Origin: Datnioides undecimradiatus
Lineage: Eukaryota; Chordata; Actinopteri; Lobotiformes; Datnioididae
DNA: 64,000 bases
NCBI GenBank assembly: GCA_008933995.1
Contig: WARS01001853.1
Coordinates: 827,001 to 891,000 of the forward strand
Direction of reading: 5' to 3'
Positions 46,250 through 57,489 of this stretch are shown here, piece after piece. How positions within the stretch are numbered: position 1 is the stretch's first letter; each line of letters opens with the position of its first letter. The notes under the pieces were generated by a model that was not told the origin of the DNA, did not search any database, and saw only the letters and a program-made list of their open reading frames with translations. The position numbers and the translations under genes were made by a program.

Positions 46250-49200
46250 GTTTCCTGCAAAGAGTTTAGTCTAAAACCTCAGGAATGAGCGAGTGGAGTC
46301 ATAATACAGACCCCCGATGCTGCACGTTGAACTAAACAGAATAGAAAAGCACTCTGCAGCGTTATTACCAGCTCCTAACTGAGTTGTTGCAGACACGTTC
46401 AGCCAATATCAGCCCTCATGCTAAAACATTTAATGCCAAATGCAGCCGTGCAAAGGCAGAAAGCAGGCGCAGATGCTGCAGCAAAGTGCGGGAACGTGCA
46501 TGACCGTCGAAGCTGCTGGTCGTTTGAATCTTATTATCACGAAAAACACCAAATAACTAAACTGGAAACTGAGTTCAATGTGTTTGCTCGTGAGGTTTTA
46601 TTGCGTTTGCATTATTTAGGATCTCCTCTTACTGCCATTAGTCGGTTGGCTTTGCACAGCAAGTGGTAACTGTTTGATTGCAGGAGGTTCCTGCTTATTT
46701 CTAACTGCAGCTCTGCTCACATCAGCACACCAGCGTCATGACCACAGACGCTAATATTGGCTGAAACATGACACTTTCATTAACAAGACATTAATTCTGC
46801 AGCACTGACAGAAGCTCCTGACAAGGACAAATGAAATAAACATTGATTATTTCTACATATATTTTATATGACGACACAAACTGTGTTTTGCACTTGAATT
46901 AGTAGAATTAGCATTATGTGATTAAGACGTGGGATATTCTGACGTTTGCAGATTGGATTTAAGAGCTTTCTATGGACGTAGGGGGTTCAACAGATGAACG
47001 AGGGAGGTATTTAATGTCGTTACATTAATCAGATTATGCATTAAACAGCATAAAAGTGCAAAACACAGGATATTTTCTGCATGTAAACGTCTGTAAAATA
47101 GTTTTTCTCATGCTTAATGCATGATGATGAGCATTTTTACCTCATCATTATTTGTTTTCCATTACCGTTGTCTCATTTGAAGACTCGTTACGTTTAATTC
47201 TCCCCAAACTCTTTGTTTTGAGTCTGACAAACAGGAGCTCGGGATTTCAGGGTTTGTTGTCAAATACCAGTTAACTCGCACTCATTCTGCTGCGGAAGTT
47301 GTTTTCTTCAAAGAGAAGATCTAATTACAGCGCCGACGAGGCAGCATCAACGCCAAGTAAATTAAAACTCAGATTTTTATGCTCGTATCTCAGTTTAGAC
47401 CAAAGAGAAGATCTGCAAGAAGATGAAACTGTCAGACTTTGGCTGAAGGCGCCTGAGACTCTGCTGGCTTTGTATCATGAGGCACAACAGCCAATCAGCT
47501 CGTAGCAAACACCACACCAACTCCTCGAAATGACAAAGCCAAAGATCTTCATGCATGTGTACGAGCCACCTGGGTATCATCTAATGTCAGAAACGCAACT
47601 GCTGCAAGTTGCAAATGCAACTCCTGCAAACGATGCCACGTCTCGTCCAGTCGCGTCGGTGTGAACTGGTTCCCAGAGCAGAGTTTGCAAGTTTCCGCTC
47701 ATCTTCACTCGTTGTAAGAACCTTTGTGCCCTTTCATCAGTGGAGCTCGTCAAGGTGGATGCAGCTTTGTGCCGCCGGGTGTCATCAACAGAAATCAGTC
47801 TGGTGTTTAGTTCTCAGGAGATGACCTGTGCAGACAATCACGTCCTGCGTCGAGTTTACAGGATTTCACTCCAACAAACGAGCCCATCGCTGATTAGCAC
47901 GCCTTCAAACAGCCTGCAGGGACTTGTCAGTGACATCACCTGCTGCTGATGTGATTGGTTTGAGTGAAAGCCTGCAGACAGTTCGGCCGCTGGTACATGC
48001 TAACTCACACCGGCCCAAAACACAGCATATAAAGCTTTCATGGAGCAGGGAAGGGGATCGAGCCTTCTGGCACAAAAGCATATAAATGTATGCAGCAGCC
48101 TTTTCCTGGAACTGTGATGACCTCAGACACCATAAAAACCAGGCCCAGTCACATAAGACCTGATCCAAGTCCAGGAGGCTCAGACAGTCTGAATCTGTCC
48201 AACAAGAGCAAGTCATCAGCTCCAGGAAAGGGCGGTTTTAGTAATTTATCAATTAGTGGACCTGCTGCCTGATGATCTCCGGACACCTGTGATCGAACGC
48301 TGATTGTTTGATTGTTTGCATCGATAAACGCTGCTCAGCAGTAAACAGACTGAAACAGCTGCTGTCTCACAGATTTAACACGACGCTCCTCACATTTCGA
48401 TTACTTTCCCCCGCTTCGTTCGCTCGACTGCAGCAGCTTTCTCTCAACTCTTTCCACTTTCTTGTTTTTTTTCCAAAAGTGAGACTCACGACTGGCGCCG
48501 TCATCGCTAATGACAGCTGAGTCCACATTACTTTGTTTGAGTGGGAGTCTATCTAAGTGGGTTTGGGTCTACCTCCCGGTCAGAGTCGAGCAGCTGACTG
48601 CAGACATCTTTCTAACAAAGTTGTAATGGGTTGAAGACGAGTTCAGGATCCGAGCAGGCATCAAACTCTGTCGGGCATTTTAAGCTGAAGTGCAGTAATG
48701 ATCCGTCCATCACGCTGTCTGCCGCCGTCTCCACAACATCGAGCCTCATCCTGACGCTGCCGCGGTGAAAGAAACAAACTCCAGATGTCCAGGTTTCTAC
48801 CTCGGCCTTTATGAGGTGATGCTGGTGTTTGATGACTCACAAAACACACGTACGCAAACACAAACACCCGGCTAATGAGGCATCAGGTGGCTAATGTTAG
48901 AGATGAGATGATAGTGGGCTAAAAGTCATTAGTTAGAGCCTGACACACAACACCAGTGCTCCCTTTTGCATAATTACCACTGCTGACATACCCTTGAGCA
49001 AGGTCCTTCATGCCCGCTCATCACATAATCACCAAACAGATATGGAATCACTTCCTGCTGCATCAATGAACCCGTTTTAATCAGATATACACGCGACAGG
49101 TCATGCAAAGTTTTGCAGTGCCGCAACTTTGTGGCATTTTGCAGACAAAACAGGAAAAAATGCAACTGAACAACAGACTTTTACAGCTTTTTGTTTGCAT

Positions 49201-51940
49201 TTACAACCGATTCTTTGTTGATATCCAAACTAGAGGAAATTTGAAAATTTCGCAAAGCCAAAATGAGCTTGAGTTTGATCTTATGCTACGTTGCTTCACT
49301 GCCTTTGTCATTTTGTATTGAGAAGCACAAGAAAGCATGAATCGTGCAGCATGAAGTGTGTGGATCCAGAGTTAGTTACAGGTAAAAACCAACGATTAGA
49401 CCACTGTCAACCAGACAGGAAGTGGTTTCAGCTGCGTCCGAGCTGACTTGTTGCTGATGTGTCACTTGTTAGGGCCAAAACGCTGACAGCTGAAAATAAA
49501 CTCCTCGACACTCAGCTGCACGAAGCGGAAGAGCATCCATTTTCTGAGATGCATCAAAGCCATCGATCCAAACTCCTGAGACAAGACTCCTCCGACTTTG
49601 TCTGCTCTCCGTCATTACACTTCAAACGGTATCTGAGTTTCACAGGGTTTCACTCTTCCTGTTTGCTTCCCAGGTAATGGTCGGAGTTACATCAGCCTTT
49701 CCTGCTTTTGTGAAGGCTGCATTTCAAGAAACCAGCTTTGCACAGCACTTCTTTTGTCTGTCGGTTGATGAGGGTGAGACCAAAAGTCTTACTCAACAGC
49801 ACTTCAAGAGGATTTGATGATACAGGACCCCCGAGCCCCCATGTTACCTCATAACATGACAACCTGGCTGACTCCCGGGAACCTGACTGAAGGTCTTGTT
49901 GGACAAAAGTCGACTGATGACCTGTTTGTTTTCCACGAGGACGAGTGAAAGAGGGTCATTCAGAGGTCGAACAGGCAGGACGGAAGGAGCAAAGAGCTTA
50001 AACTGTGGGATAAGAAACAAAGAGGTGCTGTATGAGGTTATACAACAGGAGCAGGTAACAGAGCGAGGAGCAGAGAAGAGGGGAGGCTGGAGTATCTTTG
50101 AAGTGGAGTTGGACTCCCCGAGGACGGCAAAGCTCTGCAGTTTTACTCTTAATGGGAGGATTATTCCATCGCTGTGTGTTTCGTTTAGTTCGGTTGTAAA
50201 ATTACCGAAGATCAAACACAAAACGATTTCAAATTAAATTCATACCTTTGGTGCAACGGTCTCGGCCCAATCCACCGACTCCACCGACAGCGTCGAAGCT
50301 GCATGGATCCATGTTTCCCAAGATTAAATCCAGCACAGCCTCCGCAGTGTGGAGAACCAGATCAGCCTCTTTCAGCTCGTGGTTTGGGCTCAGTGTCTCC
50401 AGTCGGGCTTGTTTTCAGTTTGAGGTCAGACGAGTTGGAGAACTTGGCTTCGGTCTTTCGCAGCCTCTGTAAGTTGCGGGGGCGGCAGGACGTGGTCATT
50501 CGAGGAACTGTTCTGTTGTCCAGCCGGCAGCGAGGAAGACGAATCCTCTCCCTGCCGGTCTGATGTGCTCCTGTCATCCTGACGCCATCTTGTTCCACGA
50601 ATATAAAGAGTGTCTGTCTGTCGACCTGCTGTGGAGATCAATGCCAGCATCGACTGATCGAGCTGCTATTATGTCCAGCCCGGCGGGGAGGACCGCACTG
50701 TGTTTGTGCTTCTCGCTTCGGGCGGTCCCGTCAGAGAGAACTCAAGCCTCTGAGTCGATGACAAAACGTCCGAGCGCTCAGGTTGAGGCAAATATATATT
50801 TTAGATGAAAGCAGGTCCGTCTATCTCTGCCTCTGCAGAAACTGCCCATCATGCTGTGAGACCATCTGAGAGTCTCTTTGTGCCTGTCTGTCCTCGTCCG
50901 TTCGTCTTTACTGTCTCCTTTATTTGAGGCGCCGTTATGAATCGGAGGCTAAATGTTTGACGGGGAGCCGTGCAGCTGTCTGCGGCCTTCGACGCTGTTT
51001 CTTTGACTCCGTCTCTCCGTCTTTGCCCTCACATGATACAAGCTCCCTCCCGAGCGTCCTCATCGATCCCGCCACAGATTCCCGACCCACCAAACCTTTT
51101 GCTCATCTCTAACTAAAAAAGCATCAAACTGAACCTAAATATAAAATTAAAAATGTCTTTTGGTCCCTTTCTCATCACATTTAGTCATATTCTGCACTTA
51201 TTTATCAGTACATTTCTTTTGCTTTTGCTTTTGCTTTTATTTTGAAAGTCCCAGACGGGATCGAACAGGAAGTCCCACACTGCACAAACAAACAATCGTG
51301 TTTTCCTCCTGAAAACAAAAGATAACAGGTGCTTTAATAAGCTGGACCCAACCAGTTTCAGCCAATAACATCATGAAACCGATCAGCTGTTAGCAGCACA
51401 GAGCTAAGATCACTGGCTAGCTAGCAGCAGCATGCTACGTCCCCCTGCAGATGGACAACTGTTTGCAATCAAAGATCAAATGAAAAAGCTCGTTAGCGGC
51501 GACAATGAAGAGGAAACTCAGTAAAACTCTCACCTCTCGTCTTGTATCTTCCTGGTTTCACCTGCAGTGAACGCTGGTCTGAAGTCAGCGCGGTGACACA
51601 CTCTCACCACATGTTCATCTCTTAGAAATCCCAGACAAAGCCCGAGCAGTCGGCCCTTTGAGAAGCTGTTCCAACACAGGTCTTAAATAAAGAGCGCTGT
51701 CAAACATCAAGGTTTAAAATGCAATTAGCCTGATAATAGATCAGCGCTCTCTCTCCCCGGCTCACGCTCACTTCACTTTCTCTGCACACACGTTAGCAAA
51801 GCCGTGACAAACACAAGGCGGGAGGACGATTTAGTGTCTGTGCTGCTGTTTCACACATTACTGAGAGCGATGTGTGTGTCTGCGAGCTCGGTGCGCTTCC
51901 ACTCCTTTGTTATTTTGCTTTGCACAAATTTTTTGATTTT
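46250..51940. other. Intron sequence, nothing recognised
   Basis: Long unremarkable non-coding stretch. Frames of up to 125 codons (49844-50221 minus with 49896-50237 plus) overlap on opposite strands and look random. TTTGCT repeats four times near 51219-51238. A TTAGCAGCACAGAGCTAAG-type fragment near 51390 may be repeat-derived. Confidence 0.5.
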
Positions 51941-51951
51941 CTGTGTCAGTT

Positions 51952-51985
51952 TGTGTGTGTGTGTGTGTGTATGTGTGTGTGTGTG
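51952..51985. repeat. (GT)n microsatellite with one interruption
   Basis: GT units with a single AT interruption at 51971-51972. Confidence 0.95.
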
Positions 51986-52039
51986 GGCATCTCTCTGCGT
52001 CTGCTGTGTTTATGCATGACTTCCCTTCATTCAGTAAAG

Positions 52040-52440
52040 TCCCGTACGGCGGAGATCAAAAGGCCGGGGTGGCAGATAAAGCTGACAACCCCACTTTCTC
52101 TCAGACGGGTGGGGGATTGGAGGGAGATAACACCGGGGAGAGCGAACATACGATTCTCTGCACAACCCAGAGGACGAAACTGGAGGGAGCGAAGCTGCCG
52201 GGAGTATTTTTCATGCATTGCCTACACATTTCACACATATGAAGAAATATATTAAAGGAGAAAATCACAGGGAGGAGGAAAAAACATAAAAAACGGGCTT
52301 AAGTCTCTGGCGCCGGGCCCATCTCTGTATTTTTCCATTTGAAAATAACTTCATTACCTCGCTGCCACATGGCGCCCGCAGTCCGCGGGGACCACAGATA
52401 TAAATACATGAATACCTTAACAGGTGGACAGATTGACTGT
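52040..52440. promoter_or_regulatory. Candidate conserved non-coding element
   Basis: Unique sequence in which AT-rich words (TTTTTCCATTTGAAAATAAC, 52331-52350; GATATAAATACATG near 52398) are set in GC-rich surroundings with CACATGGCGCC (52366-52376). No frame looks coding. Confidence 0.25.
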
Positions 52441-52449
52441 TTCCACACT

Positions 52450-53680
52450 TTCTCCTTTATTGGCTTCCTCAGGTGTGAGTAATAGCTGAGGAAAGCGTCC
52501 GGGTCCAAATCCCGGCAGGGCGCTGAGTAAAGACGATGACGGGGCTGGATAAGGCGTCACCGGGTCCGTCCAGTCCACGTCCAGTCCAAGCCCCGCCCCC
52601 CTGCACACGTTCAGGACACCGTGTTTATTCAGATGCATTCTCAAACTGCAAGTGTAAAACTGTGCAGTTTGGGAACTTTAGTTCACTGTGTCGTAATGTA
52701 AGACATGCAGCATTTACAGTTAATTAACTAAAAATTAAAACATTATTTTAAATATTATTAAAATACGTGAAGGAATTAAACCTCCCTCCTAATTCATCTG
52801 ATGATTAAACACAAAAAAACAATTAAACGCACGTTTTCAGGGACACAGAGTCGACTTTAGCACGGTGGCGTGTATCAGCGGTGATAATCGGTGTGTGCAC
52901 AGATTTCCAAATCAATCATTTGCTTCTTATGCAACAGGAACACGATGGAGCCACAACGACGGCTCTGAAATGAACGGCGGATTGATTTCTGCTCCGCTGA
53001 AACTCAGAATAAGACGATGGTTCAGAGACAAACGACGGGGACGAACGCCGCGTTGCTCTCGCTCAGCTAAGATCAGCTCAGTCCAACAGAGTTTATTTCC
53101 CTCTGAACCGTCTCAGTCTGCTCCAGGAGCGAGTCATGGCTCACTGACACATTTATGAGTTTGTGTTTGATGCACGTTTTAGTTTAATCCTGATTTCCCC
53201 AGAAAGGAAACAGAAGAATTCAGCAGAAACATGCATCTAGTTCGTTTGCATGCACAGTTCGTGCACTGGTCATGTTTAGTCCAGGTTTTCTACACTTGCA
53301 TTTATAATTTATAATATTTCATTAAAAACATGCATGTAAACGCCTCATCCAGGTCTCTGAACCAGCTCCTAGTGGCTGAAGCGAAGTTGAAATGAAGTTG
53401 CGTCTGCAGGCCGACCATCAGAAACCTGGATGCTGATCACGCATGCAGGAATCACCGGCTTCTTTATGCCTTCATGTCCCAAATCTAATCAAAGCCAGAA
53501 CACTGACGCACAGGTAAACACACCTTGGCAGTGTTACGTCACTTCCTCCTGATGTCAGACCCGTGAAGTTGGAGCGACTCTGCAGAAGCTGAAAGCAAAG
53601 TGTGTTGAGCGTGTTGGTTTCGGGTATTTGCTGCTGTCCAGAGGCTCCTGAGACGTTTTGTTCCCATTAAAAGTCAGTGA
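52450..53680. other. Intron sequence, nothing recognised
   Basis: Non-coding DNA with an AT-rich patch at 52720-52830. The 97-codon frame at 52865-53158 is not recognisable. Confidence 0.5.
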
Positions 53681-53689
53681 AACCTAAAA

Positions 53690-54080
53690 TGCCACTCGGC
53701 TCATCTCGCCTCTGTCCGTCCCGCCATCTGTCTCAGCGTGCCGAGACCTTCGAGGCGTCTGCGCCCCCTCTGATTGGGCCCGTGCCTTGAAGACAAGGCC
53801 ATTCAATCCAAGCAACCCTGAGATTCGATGAAAAGTTTGTGCCTCGTAAATTTCGACGCGGCACAGAGCAGGGCACGATTTTCTATTCAAGACCTCTTCG
53901 ATGGCGTCTGGAGCTTCGGGCGGAGCACAAAGACCTCATTTAAACCGTCTCCTGCAAAGAGCGAAAAGGGGGGAAAGGAGTGGGGAGGAGACGTAGATCA
54001 AAGGCAGAGCTGTGTCGCCTCTGCAGCGGCACTTTGTGCTTCAGCCGAGGCGACTTCCAGGCAGCGTTACAGCCTGTGAT
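53690..54080. promoter_or_regulatory. Candidate conserved non-coding element
   Basis: Unique sequence including GATTGGGCCCGTGCCTTGAAG (53771-53791, with an inverted CCAAT), GGCCATTCAATCCAAGC (53798-53814) and a TCGTAAATTTCGACGCGGC block (53844-53862). Overlapping frames on both strands have no recognised domain. Confidence 0.22.
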
Positions 54081-54089
54081 TCATCCGAG

Positions 54090-55380
54090 GTGGAAACCTG
54101 CAGAGTTTCAGGTGCTTGTTTCCACCTGATCCCACCGAAACGCAGCAAAACCACCTCCAATGATGCACGAACTTCATTTTCTAATTTAAATCAGGAGCCG
54201 ATCTGATGTCACAGGGAATCTGGACTCTGTTGCATGACGTTGGCTGGTAATTTGTCAAAATTAGGTCCCAGCAGAGTGGAAACACAGCCAATTCTAATGT
54301 GGACGAACACGATATGAAGCCCCACGGCTGGGGTTCGCTACAACTTCCTGTTTTTGAGGAAAACAGTGAATCAGTGAAATATTGTAAATGTTATGACATC
54401 ACATGTTCGTGCATCATGCAGTTCACCTGCAGCGTGCACACTTTCCCTTTTCCCGCAGCACCAGCTTTGTTCTTCTCTGGCTGCAGCGAACGGTTCGAAC
54501 TGTTCCTGCTGCAGCGTTTGACTCCGCCCCCCCTGCACCCCCCCACCCCGCCGGCGGACGTGTCTGTGACAGTGACCGAACCTCGTCTCCGTCTCTGATG
54601 AAACTTCATCACAAAGCTGCTCCAAGAACCATAAAAACAATAACCGCTTCCAATTAGCTCACAGTAATTACTTAATAATCAGGAGATAATTGCACCGCTT
54701 TGACTACTGTCACAGTTTATTCATAACTCTGTGTGTGTGTGTCTCTATGAGGACCCAATGTCCCCCCGCAGTGTTTGAAGGTGAACAGTGTGAGAGCGAG
54801 GATGCAGCCTGCTTGGTTTTGCTTTAGGTCTCAGGTTTAGAGCTGAGTTTAGGCTCAGACTCAGTCATTTAGTCTGAATTTTTTCCGTGAAGCTGCGTTA
54901 ACTTTGTGATTACTGAGCGATAAAAGTCTCAGCACGCGTCAGCATCTCACTCCTAACCCTCTGACATGATCCAGAGTCACACATTTAACAAGTAAAGCAA
55001 CCATTGGAGCGCTCTGACATCTCAAACCTGCAGGAAACCGAGAACCACTGAGACAGCTGCACCAAGAATCAGCGCAGAACTTGCAGGATTCACACGTTTT
55101 GCATCATAACAGATGCAACAGATGCTCAGTTTGCATTAAATCTTTATTGTAAATACAAAAAATATTTGAGAAGAAAAAACAGAATAAAAATCCTCAAAAA
55201 TCAGTTTTATTGTTGATTACAGCTGACTCAGGCTGAGGTCACTTGATGAGAGTTTTTGCAGTGAAATTCAGAAAAACCTCACGGTTCAGTCGGTGTCGCC
55301 TCCTCCTGCAGGTGTTTGTGAGTCCAGCGGCGCCCCTGGATCTTCGTGTTCGATCCCCACGCCGCGCTGCGTCTCTCATC
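54090..55380. other. Intron sequence, nothing recognised
   Basis: Non-coding DNA with C-rich patches at 54528-54550 and a short GT run near 54731. Overlapping 70-100 codon frames at 54299-54657 occur on both strands. Confidence 0.5.
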
Positions 55381-55399
55381 CAGCTTGCTGAGCCTGCAG

Positions 55400-55665
55400 G
55401 CTCGTGCATTCACACGTCAATCACTGCCAGCGCGAGGACCTTGATGCTGCCAGGCCTCCGAAGGCCACGCCGCGCGTCCCAGATGAAGATGAAGTTAATG
55501 GGAAATCTATCGGCCTGTGACACTGACATGCGGCGGCCGCGGGCGTCGGGAGCAGAGATGGAGTCTCTGAAAAGACTCAGAACGCTGCAGCCGTCTGCTG
55601 TCACTGTTCACATTCATTTAATGAGAGCAAATGAAGCTAACTGGCTCTTTGTGCTGCAGAAGGAC
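55400..55665. promoter_or_regulatory. Candidate conserved element, open on both strands
   Basis: Unique, evenly composed sequence with a helix-friendly word density (TCAATCACTGCCAGCGCGAGG, 55418-55438; GATGAAGTTAATGGG, 55488-55502; TTCATTTAATGAGAGC, 55613-55628). The minus frame 55410-55604 contains PINFIFIWDARRGLRRPGS, and the plus frame is open for 143 codons from 55243. I recognise neither. A non-coding element is more likely than an exon because no consensus acceptor and donor pair frames either ORF. Confidence 0.3.
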
Positions 55666-55989
55666 ACAGACTGATGGAGTCCCTCAGTTCAGAGCGGTTT
55701 GGACGGTCGCCTGGTCAGAGTAGGTGTTTGCTTCTCAGGCTGAGCAGGGAAAAGGTGACGCTCTCTAAATGTGGAGACGATCTCAAGTCACGTTATTAAG
55801 TTCATTCTGCCAGAAAGAGTCTCTGGAGATCTGTATCCTGACCGAGCAGCAGCAGCAGGGTCATCGCAGAGGCTCAGCGTGAGGCGGGTAATGCACTCGG
55901 TATCCTAGCAACCGAAAGATGCTTCATTCCCACATTATTGTGACAATAGAACAAAGATGTTTGATCTCACAGCTAAACGCTGCTGTTGG

Positions 55990-56165
55990 CTCGCAATGAT
56001 GATGTTTAGCATCTTACTTTAGCATGTTAGCATGCTAACATTCATTAATTAGCTCAAACCAGCCGCTGGAAACAGGAATGTTACTGGTTCTGGACAAATT
56101 GAAGGTGAAAATCAAGCAGTTATCTGCCACAGCTCTGCACAGCCCACGATGCTCTGTCATCTGTA
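55990..56165 (+). mobile_element. Dispersed repeat of the TAGCATGCTAA family, plus orientation
   Basis: TTTAGCATGTTAGCATGCTAACATTCATTAATTAGC (56020-56055), then CAGGAATGTTACTGG, CTGGACAAATTGAAGG and CCACGATGCTCTGTCAT, are in the order of the abundant percomorph repeat recognised at 18570-18745. This copy is in the opposite direction. It is non-coding and decayed. Confidence 0.55.
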
Positions 56166-56429
56166 TCCAATGCTGCGTGCTAAACGCTCCTGTGACGTTT
56201 CAGGTGCGATAAAACTGTGAATCCTGCATCAACACGTCTGTCGCTCAACAAAGAGCGTGCATGTTCAAAGTGACGGCGGTTTGCATTGTGGCGCCGCCGC
56301 TGAGCACGAGTACTGCGTTTGTGATGGTACGCGGACGATCGCACCAAAGTGCATCAACACCGGGAACACTGACGGGCTCGAGTTTGAAGTGGACGTGGCG
56401 TCGACGACAGGAGGCGAACAGGAGCTCGC

Positions 56430-56540
56430 TCGCTCTCTCTCTGCTCATCTCCACTCTCTTTCTTCTTCTTTCCCCCCTTTAATGTTTACTCCTGCGTCCC
56501 CCTCTCCTCCTCCTCCTCCTCCCGCCTTCTAACTCCACTC
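56430..56540. repeat. CT-rich tract
   Basis: C/T-rich + strand including CTCGCTCGCTCTCTCTC and (CTC)n to 56522. Frames through it are Ser/Leu/Pro-rich by composition. Confidence 0.8.
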
Positions 56541-56734
56541 GCAGTCTTCATCGTTCGCCTCATTTACGCTCCAACACATCGCCGCTCTCATTTACTCCTC
56601 AGCCTTTATCTTGCTCTCTGTGTTTATCTGTCTATTTTCCCGGTCTTATCGCTGCCCGGCTTTATCAATACCCCCTCCTGCTCCGCTTTCTCTCATCTTT
56701 CATCCTCCCAGTCTCCCTCCCCCTCCTCCCCCAT

Positions 56735-57480
56735 CTGCATTCCCATCCCATTGATGGATGATGCGGTGCTCTGTCGAGGGCCTCAATCAGAGGAGCCGGG
56801 GGTTCGCCGCGGCGAGCAATCTCAAAGCCAATTCCACTGATAGCCATCGCAGGTTGTTGCAACATGACGCTGCAGCCGTCACCTGTGGGAGCGGAGCAGC
56901 CGGCAGGCGCAGCTTCGCTCCGACTGTGGAGGGAAAACTTTTTTTATTTTTCTGCTCTTATCAAACTTGATCAATTGAAAAATGGATTAGTTTGGAATTC
57001 GGCCATGTTGGCGCCCGGCTGCCGACGCAAGCTGATTGAATGAGCCCTCGGTGTTGCAGGCTTGCAGAGGAAATGGATTGCAGGAGACGCTGTTGTTGTC
57101 GTCGTTGTTGTTGCAGCTCGCCGGCGCTTCGTTCTGTTCTCCGAGTGGTTTTTGGCAGAGGGCGCGCAGGTGGCCGCGGCGCCCTTTCATCTGTTCATTT
57201 GCATCTGAGACGCTAACGCAGTAAGTGAGGGAATAAACAGGAGAGGAGCGTCCCCGGCGGCCGCCGTGTTTACCTGTCGGCCCGTTTTTACCCCCGAGCC
57301 GCGCGTCATTATTTGCCGACACGTGCTGCAGGAGCAGAGTTTAAGCTGCCTGCAGGCTGAGATTTACACCGCCTGCAATTTAAATCTGCTAATCCACAAT
57401 GCAACATTATTTATAATCCCTGCTCTGATTGTAACGTTGTCACGGCATCCGACTCCCCGCCGTGGATGTGATACAAATTG
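56735..57480. promoter_or_regulatory. Candidate conserved non-coding element(s)
   Basis: Unique sequence with CpG-rich and AT-rich blocks. It includes CAAAGCCAATTCCACTGATAGCC (56823-56845), GGAATTCGGCCATGTTGGCGCCCGG (56994-57018), and a homeodomain-rich part (GCAATTTAAATCTGCTAATCCACAATGCAAC, 57375-57405) with a SOX-like ACAATG. Frames overlap on both strands and none is recognised. Confidence 0.3.
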
Positions 57481-57489
57481 AATCCCGTA

